Part shown: positions 1 to 5,475 of the stretch, piece by piece
Layout: each line of letters starts with the position of its first letter
How positions within the stretch are numbered: position 1 is the stretch's first letter
DNA from: Chrysiogenales bacterium
GTDB taxonomy: Bacteria; Acidobacteriota; Aminicenantia; UBA2199
Direction of reading: 5' to 3'
Assembly (NCBI GenBank): GCA_004525465.1
Contig: SPCN01000156.1
Span: 1 to 5,743 of the forward strand
DNA length: 5,743 bases
Translations under genes and position numbers: made by a program
The notes under the pieces: generated by a model
Databases searched by the model: none
Told to the model about the DNA's origin: nothing
The model's input: only the letters and a program-made list of their open reading frames with translations

Positions 1-746
1 CGGAAGGCATACCCGGAGGCAGCCATCAATCCGAAGGTGGAGTCGTCGGAGAAAATGTGCAGTCCGCCTCCTGCCTGCAGAAACAGACCACTGTTTCCGG
101 CTTTCTGGGCCAGCGCCAGGATGCTCCAGGTCCCGATGGCACCTTCCCGATAAATCGTCTGGGGGCCGTAGGGACCGACGTAGTACCACCAGTACAGTTT
201 GTTGTAACCGGCTTCCAAACCGATATCCAAGGCTCCAAGAGAAAAGAACCCCTGCAGTTTGAACTGGTAGTGGAAGGTATCCCAATCCTGCAGGGATGGA
301 TAACCGGCGGCTTTCTCGATGTCCACGAGGGTTACGCCGGCGCCTCCCAAAATGTTCAGCACCAATCCACCCCGGCGCGCAGGCGCGGCACGGCTTGGCG
401 ATGGCTTCCGCGTGTCCCGGACCGCGACCGGCGCAGGCGTTGCCGGTTTCGGAACAGCCTCGGGCATCATTTCGACAGTGCTTTTGTGAATGTACCCGGT
501 CTTCATCGACCCGGAGCTCCCGGCGCGGAAGGAGACGCGCAGCCAATCACCGACCGTTTCGTCGGATTCCAGGATCATTCCCCGGGGCAGCTGTGCAATG
601 GCAGCGGCTCCTCGGTTCGGTTCGGAACGAACGTTGGCCATTTCGACGGAAACCTTGACCCGGCAAGGCGCGGCCTGCAAAGCCGGAATCAGGAAAAAGA
701 GGACGAGAAAAAATACCGCCGCATACCCCCAGCTTGTTTTGTTCAT
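1..746 (-). CDS. Exported SH3-like domain protein with C-terminal beta-barrel-like region (partial, 3' end beyond window)
   Basis: An open frame starts at the ATG at 746-744 and runs 248 codons without a stop to the left edge. The start is supported by GGGGAGG at 751-757, four bases upstream. Residues 1-25 look like a signal peptide: K3, then a hydrophobic core ending PALQA. Residues about 33-95 resemble a bacterial SH3 (SH3b) domain, with the typical ANVRSEPN near 37-44, a Gly turn at 56, DWLRVSF at 67-73 and GYIHKSTVE at 84-92. Residues 96-127 form a Pro/Ala/Arg-rich linker. From 128 on, alternating hydrophobic, Gly- and aromatic-rich stretches (for example YNKLYWWYYVGPYG, 181-194) suggest membrane beta strands, so an outer-membrane barrel with a periplasmic SH3 module that could bind peptidoglycan is the likely reading. 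Exact function is unknown. The gene is transcribed in the same direction as the upstream methyltransferase but is 191 bp away, with its own promoter candidate. Confidence 0.8.
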   Translation of the reverse strand, partial: MNKTSWGYAAVFFLVLFFLIPALQAAPCRVKVSVEMANVRSEPNRGAAAIAQLPRGMILESDETVGDWLRVSFRAGSSGSMKTGYIHKSTVEMMPEAVPKPATPAPVAVRDTRKPSPSRAAPARRGGLVLNILGGAGVTLVDIEKAAGYPSLQDWDTFHYQFKLQGFFSLGALDIGLEAGYNKLYWWYYVGPYGPQTIYREGAIGTWSILALAQKAGNSGLFLQAGGGLHIFSDDSTFGLMAASGYAF

Positions 747-804
747 GACGCCTCCCCAGCTTAGTTCTCCTGTGGATGGAAAAACCAGCTCATTTTATGG
801 GTTG

Positions 805-833
805 AGTATACTTCTTGGCGGAAGAATTTTCCA
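805..833 (-). promoter_or_regulatory. Candidate promoter of the SH3/beta-barrel gene
   Basis: Read on the minus strand, TATACT (810-805) is a five-of-six match to the -10 consensus. At a 17-bp spacing the -35 position holds TGGAAA (833-828), which is a weak match. Transcription would start near 798 and give a leader of about 50 bases ending in the strong GGGGAGG ribosome site at 751-757. The -10 hexamer is convincing by eye; the -35 box is not. Confidence 0.35.
812..826. promoter_or_regulatory. Short perfect inverted repeat inside the promoter spacer (possible operator)
   Basis: TTCTT-GGCGG-AAGAA is a perfect 5-bp inverted repeat with a 5-base centre. It lies between the candidate -35 and -10 boxes of the SH3/beta-barrel gene, a usual place for a repressor to bind. 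Five base pairs is short enough to occur by chance, so this is only a candidate. Confidence 0.15.
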
Positions 834-896
834 GTTCCCGAACCCAATCCTGGGGACGCCTATTAGAAGGCGCGGGACCTGCAGGAAGAAATTTCC

Positions 897-930
897 GGTG
901 TCAGATCTCGATATTAGATATTGAAGAGAT
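897..930. repeat. REP-like module downstream of the methyltransferase gene, with hairpin
   Basis: GGTGTCAGATCT at 897-908 matches GGTGTCAGGTCT at 5643-5654 in 11 of 12 bases. The following ATATTAG-ATATT is also similar to ACATTACTACATT of that copy if small gaps are allowed. Positions 905-930 can fold as ATCTC/GAGAT (905-909 with 926-930) enclosing ATAT/ATAT. The hairpin begins 7 bp past the methyltransferase stop (938), so in the transcript it sits directly 3' of the coding region and could protect or shape the mRNA end. No U-tract follows, so it is not a classical intrinsic terminator. Confidence 0.45.
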
Positions 931-937
931 TGTGGAA

Positions 938-1624
938 TCAGCCTGCCGGGATTGATTTCCTCAAGGTGCAAAAGAGGCTCGAGCCATCTACTTCGGTCAG
1001 GGTGAGAACGGTGGGCAAGCTTGCGGCCAGCGAGTGGAACTGGTCCGGGGTGAAGGTGGTAGCCGTGAAGCCGTCCTTGCAGGCGATGAAGCCGTTGCCG
1101 GTCCGCTCGCGGTCAATCTCGCCCAGGAGCCCGGCCTGCGCCTGGAGCTCGAACCATTCCAGGCGCTGCGGCCAGAATCTTTTGGCGTAGGTGGAGAACA
1201 GCGCCGTGCCGTTTGGGCGGCAGACGCGCAGCGCCTCGCGCAGGAGCGTTGCCGGGTCGCGATGGAAAGCCGATATGCCGTTCTGCAGGCAGAGGACCAC
1301 GGAGAAAGTGTCGTTGACGAACTGCAGAGCGCCGGCGTCCATTTCCCTGACCTCGACGTTGGCGAGACCCTCGACGGTCTTCCGCGCCAGGGCGACGCTG
1401 GCCGGAGCGTTGTCGATGGCCGTGACCGAGTCCGCGCGCGCGGCCAGCTCGGGGAGGGTGCGGCCGTAGCCGCAGCCCAGGTCGAGGACCGAATCGCCGG
1501 CATGGATGAATTCCAGGGCGAAGTCGAGCTCGGCGCGCAGGTACTGCTGTATTCGCGGCGGCGCGATCTCGTAGCAGCGGCGCAGCTTTTCCGCCGCCAG
1601 CCGTTCGGCGTAATAATCTTCCAT
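938..1624 (-). CDS. Class I SAM-dependent methyltransferase, substrate unknown
   Basis: The 228-residue product is a cytoplasmic Rossmann-fold methyltransferase. The SAM-binding motif I is VLDLGCGYG (46-54). D71 in TAIDNAP follows as the acidic residue expected at the end of strand 2, and EMDAGALQF (94-102) is where motif III-like contacts lie. NDTFSVVLCLQNGISAFHRD (104-123) is the strand-4 region. The C-terminal half has RLEWFELQAQAGLLGEID (154-171) and CKDGFTATTF (182-191), a pattern I recall from uncharacterised methyltransferases of anaerobes, so small-molecule or other substrates cannot be distinguished. The length is normal for a single-domain enzyme. The ATG at 1624 has no Shine-Dalgarno site, and a TATAAT box lies only 9 bp upstream, implying a leaderless mRNA. 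It is divergent from the oxidoreductase unit, and no neighbour reveals its substrate. Confidence 0.88.
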   Translation of the reverse strand: MEDYYAERLAAEKLRRCYEIAPPRIQQYLRAELDFALEFIHAGDSVLDLGCGYGRTLPELAARADSVTAIDNAPASVALARKTVEGLANVEVREMDAGALQFVNDTFSVVLCLQNGISAFHRDPATLLREALRVCRPNGTALFSTYAKRFWPQRLEWFELQAQAGLLGEIDRERTGNGFIACKDGFTATTFTPDQFHSLAASLPTVLTLTEVDGSSLFCTLRKSIPAG

Positions 1625-1633
1625 TTCGCATTC

Positions 1634-1662
1634 ATTATAGGAACCGCGCCCTCTTAAAGCAA
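1634..1662 (-). promoter_or_regulatory. Promoter of the methyltransferase gene, probably giving a leaderless mRNA
   Basis: On the minus strand TTGCTT (1662-1657), a 17-bp spacer and a perfect TATAAT (1639-1634) form a sigma-70-type promoter. The -10 box ends 9 bases before the ATG at 1624, so transcription would start at or within a couple of bases of the start codon. The bases just before the ATG (GAATGCGAA) show no Shine-Dalgarno sequence, which fits leaderless translation. Confidence 0.6.
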
Positions 1663-1693
1663 GGCGCTGCGAAGGGGTAGGAGAGCGGTGCTT

Positions 1694-1839
1694 GGGGACA
1701 GTGCTTGCAAATATGTATTTATTGTAAATTGAGAAAAGAATAAAAATTTCATGCTGACTTTATTGATCGTACGGGCTGGCTGGCGAGCATGTCCGAAATT
1801 GAGGAACAGGGTTCATGCAAAAATGCATGCACCGTCCCC
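1694..1839. repeat. 146-bp imperfect palindromic (REP/MITE-like) element between divergent genes
   Basis: The left end GGGGACAGTGC (1694-1704) is the inverted match of the right end GCACCGTCCCC (1829-1839), 10 of 11 bases. The match extends inward to 18 of 24 bases, 14 of the first 16. The interior is AT-rich on the left half (about 1711-1765). The right arm contains its own perfect hairpin, CATGCA-AAAA-TGCATG at 1814-1829. No protein-coding sequence is supported inside. The terminal GGGGAC[A/G]GT recurs at 5599-5607, so it is probably one member of a dispersed family. It lies between the promoter of the methyltransferase gene and that of the oxidoreductase unit and occupies half of the 288-bp gap. 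Confidence 0.5.
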
Positions 1840-1857
1840 GATTGCTTTGAAGTCCGC

Positions 1858-1893
1858 TTGTTATTTTTTGTCCGGAATAGTAAAGTTTATACA
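1858..1893 (+). promoter_or_regulatory. Tentative promoter region of the small Cys-rich protein / korAB unit
   Basis: This AT-rich stretch lies directly after the palindromic element. Possible box pairs are TTGTTA (1858-1863) with TAAAGT (1881-1886) at 17 bp, or TTGTCC (1868-1873) with TATACA (1888-1893) at a short 14 bp. Neither is strong. A promoter is expected here because the upstream gene is divergent, but the exact boxes are uncertain. Confidence 0.3.
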
Positions 1894-1912
1894 AGCGAAG
1901 GGGGCAGGAATC

Positions 1913-2107
1913 ATGAATGAAAAAACGTACCGCTGTGAAAAATGCGGAAAGGAAAAATCGATTTCTCAAAACGGAAAAATACCCGTATGCTGCGGCTTGC
2001 CCATGACGCCCAAACTGGAAGGCTGCGGCAAGCCCTTTGACGCCGAGACGGCGCGGCCCGCTGCCGCCGACGAACCGTGCAACGACGGGACGGACGGTAA
2101 CAACTAG
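1913..2107 (+). CDS. Small desulforedoxin/zinc-ribbon-like Cys-rich protein (64 aa)
   Basis: The start at 1913 is chosen because AGGGGG (1899-1904) precedes it by 8 bases and because the cysteine domain begins right after it. The same frame stays open back to an ATG at 1751, but that extension runs through the palindromic element and has no domain character. Cysteines C8, C11, C26 and C27 form CxxC-x14-CC followed by GLPM. This is close to the N-terminal iron site of desulfoferrodoxin and to desulforedoxin (CxxC, about 15 residues, CC), and a structural zinc ribbon is the alternative. Two further cysteines (C38, C56) lie outside the motif, and the last 20 residues are polar and probably disordered. 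It lies 84 bp upstream of the oxidoreductase genes in the same direction, so it may be co-transcribed and could carry electrons; that role is inferred from position only. Confidence 0.8.
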   Translation: MNEKTYRCEKCGKEKSISQNGKIPVCCGLPMTPKLEGCGKPFDAETARPAAADEPCNDGTDGNN

Positions 2108-2132
2108 CCTGCCCGGACCGCGACGGTTTCCC

Positions 2133-2151
2133 GGCAATTGCTTAAATTGCC
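2133..2151 (+). other. Perfect 7-bp hairpin between the small Cys-rich gene and korA
   Basis: GGCAATT (2133-2139), a loop GCTTA and AATTGCC (2145-2151) form a perfect 7-bp stem with a 5-base loop. It sits 25 bp after the stop of the small gene and 40 bp before the korA start. No run of T follows, so it is more likely a processing, stability or attenuation structure than a terminator. It also overlaps a TTG codon at 2138 that could be mistaken for the korA start. Confidence 0.45.
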
Positions 2152-2182
2152 ACAGCCGATTCGCCCTGGCCGACCTGATGAT

Positions 2183-2187
2183 GAGGA
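2183..2187 (+). promoter_or_regulatory. Ribosome binding site that fixes the korA start
   Basis: GAGGA lies four bases before the ATG at 2192. This favours that ATG over the in-frame TTG at 2138, which lies in a hairpin stem and would add 18 residues with no family similarity. Confidence 0.6.
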
Positions 2188-2191
2188 CAGC

Positions 2192-3910
2192 ATGATAAAA
2201 ACCATATCCGATGACCTGGTGATCGTCCTGGCCGGGGAGGCCGGACAGGGCATACAATCGATCGAAAGCATCCTGGCTCAGTTGTTGAAAAACAGCGGCT
2301 ACAATTATTTTTCGGCATCCGAGTTCATGTCGCGGGTAAGGGGAGGCGCCAATTCGACCGAGATCCGTGTCTCTGCCGGAAGGGCGGCCGGGTTTCTTGA
2401 GCGCATCGACATTTTGGTCCCGCTGCACAAGGAAGCGATCGCCCATCTGAAAAAAAGGATCACGGCGCATACGATCGTGATCGGAGAAAAGGAGAAGATC
2501 GGTCACCAGGGCATGATCGACATCCCGTTCACCGGGATGGCCAAGGAAATAGGCGGCGCCGTTTATGCCAACACGATCGCCGCCGGCTGCATCTGCGGAC
2601 TCCTGAAAGTCGATGAACAGGAATGCGCCGACTTCATCCTTGACTATTTCGCCGGGAAAAGCGAGGAAATCAGGAGCAAAAATCTTGCGGCGATCAGGAA
2701 AGGCTACGCGGCCGGCAAAGGGCTGGCCGGGATCACCATTGCCATTGAAAAAGACGCGGCCGTGAAGAAGGAGCTGCTGCTCTCGGGTTCCGAGGCGATC
2801 GCAATGGGAGCCCTGGCCGGAGGCTGCGATTACGTATGCGCTTATCCCATGTCGCCTGCGACGGGCGTCCTTGTGGAAATGGCCTCCTATGCCAAAAAAT
2901 TTCCAATTATCGTCGAGCAGGTCGAGGACGAGATCGGCGTGGTCAATATGGCGCTTGGCGCCTGGTACGCCGGCGCCCGGGCGCTGGTCACGACTTCCGG
3001 CGGCGGGTTCGCCCTGATGAGTGAAGGCATAAGCCTGGGCGGCATGATCGAATCGCCGTTGGTGCTCCACCTGGCGCAGCGTCCGGGGCCGGCCACGGGA
3101 CTCCCCACCCGGACCGAACAGGGCGACCTGGAACTGGTCCTGCATGCCGGCCACGGCGATTTCCCCCGCATCATCCTGGCGCCGGGAACCCTGGCCGAAG
3201 GATTTGCTTTGACCCAGAAGGCCTTCAACCTGTCCGCCAGATACCAGGTCCCGGTTTTCATTCTTACGGACCAGTTTTTTGTCGACAGCCGCTACAATAC
3301 TCCGGCCTTCGCTGTCACGGATCTCAAAGTCGAAAAACATATCGTCAAAACCAGGAAAGATTACAAGCGCTTTGCCCTGACCCAAAACGGCATATCGCCC
3401 CGCGGCATACCGGGCTACGGTTCCGGCAATGTCTGCGTGGACAGCGACGAGCATGACGAAGGCGGGCGTATCACCGAGGATCCCGATCTGCGGGTCAAGA
3501 TGGTCGACAAGCGTCTTGAAAAATCAGCGGCGATCCGAACGGACATCATTCCGCCCCGATTGGTCGGCAGCGGCAATTTCAAGACACTGGTAGTCTGCTG
3601 GGGGTCGACATTCCATACCGTCTGCGAAGCAGTCGCCGCTCTGGGAAACAAGGAACTCGCCGTTCTGCATTTCTCATGGCTCTTTCCCTTGCCGGAAAAG
3701 GCCGGCGAGTATTTAAGGAAAGCGGCCAACCTGATCGTCGTGGAAAACAATGCATCGGCGCAATTCGCGCGGCTACTCAAACTGGCGACCGGGGTCGCCA
3801 TTGAACAGGCCATATTGAAATACAACGGCCTGCCTTTTTCGGTCGAAGAAGTCAAAAAAGAAATTCAAAGGTTGCTTCAAGCCGGAGGACGTCATGGAAA
3901 AAATTTTTGA
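2192..3910 (+). CDS. korA: 2-oxoacid:ferredoxin oxidoreductase, fused gamma-alpha subunit (KorA-type)
   Basis: The 572-residue protein is the large subunit of a two-subunit, ThDP-dependent enzyme that oxidatively decarboxylates a 2-oxoacid to acyl-CoA and reduces ferredoxin, or runs in reverse. Residues about 8-190 are the gamma domain, with GEAGQG (15-20) and SRVRGGANSTEIRVS (47-61). The alpha pyrimidine domain spans about 195-370, with YPMSP (218-222), VEQVEDEIG (241-249), TTSGGGFALM (267-276), QRPGPATGLPTRTEQGD (296-312) and GHGDFPRIILAPG (320-332). EHDEGGRITED (420-430) is a family linker, and domain II covers about 463-550, with FPLP (498-501) and VVENN (516-520). Canonical members have YPITP and TSGPGF, so these are subfamily variants. 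No ferredoxin-like domain is present. The gene ends 17 bp inside korB, whose ribosome site lies in it. The family is secure; the substrate (2-oxoglutarate, pyruvate, branched-chain or aryl keto acid) is not readable. Confidence 0.93.
   Translation: MIKTISDDLVIVLAGEAGQGIQSIESILAQLLKNSGYNYFSASEFMSRVRGGANSTEIRVSAGRAAGFLERIDILVPLHKEAIAHLKKRITAHTIVIGEKEKIGHQGMIDIPFTGMAKEIGGAVYANTIAAGCICGLLKVDEQECADFILDYFAGKSEEIRSKNLAAIRKGYAAGKGLAGITIAIEKDAAVKKELLLSGSEAIAMGALAGGCDYVCAYPMSPATGVLVEMASYAKKFPIIVEQVEDEIGVVNMALGAWYAGARALVTTSGGGFALMSEGISLGGMIESPLVLHLAQRPGPATGLPTRTEQGDLELVLHAGHGDFPRIILAPGTLAEGFALTQKAFNLSARYQVPVFILTDQFFVDSRYNTPAFAVTDLKVEKHIVKTRKDYKRFALTQNGISPRGIPGYGSGNVCVDSDEHDEGGRITEDPDLRVKMVDKRLEKSAAIRTDIIPPRLVGSGNFKTLVVCWGSTFHTVCEAVAALGNKELAVLHFSWLFPLPEKAGEYLRKAANLIVVENNASAQFARLLKLATGVAIEQAILKYNGLPFSVEEVKKEIQRLLQAGGRHGKNF
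3884..3889 (+). promoter_or_regulatory. korB ribosome binding site inside the end of korA
   Basis: GGAGGA lies four bases before the korB ATG at 3894 and within the last codons of korA. With the 17-bp gene overlap this indicates translational coupling, which helps make the two subunits in equal amounts. Confidence 0.75.
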
Positions 3911-4754
3911 TTTTGCGGACAAGATCGATATCGCCTGGTGTCCCGGCTGCGGCAACTATTCCATTCGCCAGGCATTGCTGGCCGCGCTTGAGGAGCTCGA
4001 TCTTGCCAAGGAAAACGTGGTACTGGTTTCGGGAATAGGCCAGGCCGCGAAAATGCCGCAATACATCAACACAAGCTTTTTCAACGGGCTGCACGGACGC
4101 GGGCTGCCGGCGGCGACCGCGATCAAGGCCTGCAATCCCGAACTGACGGTCATCGCCGTGGGCGGCGACGGCGACATGTACGGCGAGGGCGGAAACCATT
4201 TGCTGCACTCCAGCCGGCGCAATCCCGATATCACGCTGTTCGTGCATGACAACATGGTCTACGGGCTGACCAAGGGCCAGGCCGCGCCCACTTCAAGGAT
4301 GGGCATGGAAACCCCGGTCCAGGTTTTCGGAGTATTTGAAAAGCCCCTGAACCCCATGGCCCTGGCGATCTCACTGGATGTGACTTTCGTGGCCAGAATT
4401 TTTTGCGGTGATGTGGAGCGGACAAGGGAAATAATGAAGAAGGCGATCCTGCACAAGGGGTTCGCCCTGGTGGACATATTCCAGCCTTGCCTTTCATTCA
4501 ACAAGGTCAATACTTTCAGTTGGTTCAAGGACAACACCAATTATTTGCCTGACGATTACGATCCTTCCGACCAATCCGGCGCCTTCAAAAAATCCCTTGA
4601 AGAAGAACCGTTTCCCCTGGGCATCCTATACCAAAGCGATCAGCGCGCCACCTTCGAGGAAAACCTTGAAGTCTACAAGAAAGACAAGTCCCCCCTTTAC
4701 AAAAGGGAAGTCGACATGAAAAAGGTCGTGTCGGAGATCATGGCCAAGAGATAA
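3894..4754 (+). CDS. korB: 2-oxoacid:ferredoxin oxidoreductase, beta subunit (KorB-type), with a Cys-to-Gln change at the cluster site
   Basis: The 286-residue subunit binds ThDP-Mg and one iron-sulfur cluster and pairs with the gamma-alpha subunit. WCPGCGNY (15-22) gives cluster ligands C16 and C19. SGIGQAAK (46-53) normally reads SGIGCSSK; here Q50 replaces the third ligand while K53, near the cofactor, is kept. NGLHGRGLPAATAIK (64-78) is canonical. GGDGDMYGEGGN (90-101) is the ThDP/Mg motif, completed by DNMVYGLTKGQAAPTS (119-134). QPCLSFNKVNT (197-207) supplies the fourth ligand, C199. Extra cysteines are C80 and C171. The C-terminal part (about 217-286, with YDPSD at 222-226) resembles the same variant group. 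Length is normal for KorB/PorB and there is no dicluster ferredoxin domain. The start is fixed by GGAGGA at 3884-3889. The family is secure; whether the site still holds a 4Fe cluster cannot be told from sequence. Confidence 0.93.
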   Translation: MEKIFDFADKIDIAWCPGCGNYSIRQALLAALEELDLAKENVVLVSGIGQAAKMPQYINTSFFNGLHGRGLPAATAIKACNPELTVIAVGGDGDMYGEGGNHLLHSSRRNPDITLFVHDNMVYGLTKGQAAPTSRMGMETPVQVFGVFEKPLNPMALAISLDVTFVARIFCGDVERTREIMKKAILHKGFALVDIFQPCLSFNKVNTFSWFKDNTNYLPDDYDPSDQSGAFKKSLEEEPFPLGILYQSDQRATFEENLEVYKKDKSPLYKREVDMKKVVSEIMAKR

Positions 4755-4782
4755 GGGGGAAGCTCGGTACCCGCGCCCTTTT
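4753..4782 (+). terminator. Weak possible terminator after korB
   Basis: AAGGG (4753-4757) can pair with CCCTT (4776-4780), and two more T follow. The stem is only 5 bp with an 18-base loop, so it is a poor intrinsic terminator. It is listed because the convergent gap (4755-4802) is only 48 bp and offers nothing better. Confidence 0.15.
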
Positions 4783-4802
4783 ACTCCTCGAGCCAATCCG
4801 CT

Positions 4803-5471
4803 TCAGCGGCGGCAAATCCAGGGCGGCAGGACGGAGGTGTCCGGCTCGTCGTGCGCGATCAGGTCGATGGCCACGGCCGCGGCCAGGATCAGGACGTCGT
4901 CCTCGTCCGCCGTGATGACGATCCTGTAGGCGTCGGGCCAGGCGAAGGGCCGCTTCGAGACCACGGCCACTTTCTTGCCGCCGCGCGTAAAGATGTATTC
5001 GTAATTCCAGAAGTTGCCGCGTACGCGGTAATCCTCGGCCCCGGCTACGCTCACGACAAATTGCTGCCGGAAAGGGTTCAATTTCTTCACGACCCTGGCG
5101 AAAAGTTCGTCCCCCCTGTAGATCCTGTAGTTTCGCTGCAGGCTCAGGACTTTCTGGGAAATATAGACCAGCTCGTTTCCGTCGACATCCCGGAAGGAGA
5201 GCTTGTCTCCCACGGAAAACGCCTTGCCCTTGACGAAGAACGCCGGCCGTCGGCACTCATCCTCGATGACGAATTGATCGCCCAGCGTCCAGGCCCTTTG
5301 CCGCATCTCGTACGTTTTCAGCGGCTCTGCGGGGGAAAAAGTCGGCTGAGCGCGCATGCCATGCCGGACCGTCACGCAGCCGGCGGCCAGCATGACATAG
5401 AGCCCGGCAAAAGCAAGACCCACACCGCAGGTCGCTCCCCTGAACGAACCTCCCTTGCTTGTTCGGCGCAT
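4803..5471 (-). CDS. Predicted lipoprotein with LURP-one-related (LOR/YxjI-like) domain
   Basis: The start at 5471 is chosen because AGGAGGT (5476-5482) lies four bases upstream; an in-frame ATG at 5489 and the longer frame up to 5624 lack such a site and would place charged residues before the signal. The 222-residue product begins MRRTSKGG, followed by a hydrophobic stretch (16-31) ending LAAGC, so C32 is a likely lipidation site, although Ala at -3 is a less common lipobox choice. Residues about 55-205 look like the LOR (tubby-like) beta-barrel domain, with repeated short strands such as QFVIEDECRRPAFFV (66-80), FRDVDGNELVYISQK (93-107), YRIYRGDELFARVVKK (115-130), YRVRGNFWNYEYIF (148-161) and KKVAVVSKRPF (166-176), then a hydrophobic helix DDVLILAAAVAIDLIAHD (191-208). 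Function of bacterial LOR proteins is poorly known. It is convergent with korB and independent of that unit. Confidence 0.78.
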   Translation of the reverse strand: MRRTSKGGSFRGATCGVGLAFAGLYVMLAAGCVTVRHGMRAQPTFSPAEPLKTYEMRQRAWTLGDQFVIEDECRRPAFFVKGKAFSVGDKLSFRDVDGNELVYISQKVLSLQRNYRIYRGDELFARVVKKLNPFRQQFVVSVAGAEDYRVRGNFWNYEYIFTRGGKKVAVVSKRPFAWPDAYRIVITADEDDVLILAAAVAIDLIAHDEPDTSVLPPWICRR

Positions 5472-5475
5472 GGGC

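Noticed and set aside
57..764. Plus-strand open frame of 235 codons opposite the SH3/barrel gene
   Set aside because: The minus-strand frame has a signal peptide, an SH3 pattern and a good ribosome site; the plus-strand product shows no domain and no ribosome site.
852..858. GGGGACG as another copy of the REP-like end
   Set aside because: Only seven bases match and the next bases (CC) differ from GT; no inverted partner is nearby.
1034..1657. Plus-strand open frame of 207 codons opposite the methyltransferase
   Set aside because: The minus-strand frame carries the full SAM-binding motif; this one is its antisense shadow.
1751..1912. N-terminal extension of the small Cys-rich protein from the ATG at 1751
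   Set aside because: It would run through the palindromic element, has no ribosome site, and family-like sequence begins only at 1913, which has AGGGGG upstream.
2138..2191. TTG start for korA at 2138
   Set aside because: The codon lies in a hairpin stem, lacks a ribosome site and adds 18 residues unlike the family; the ATG at 2192 has GAGGA upstream.
1760..3454. Long open frame (564 codons) on the minus strand opposite the small Cys-rich gene and korA
   Set aside because: It is antisense to strongly recognisable KorA domains, has no recognisable domain itself, and ends inside the palindromic element. High GC and biased codon use of korA explain the lack of stops.
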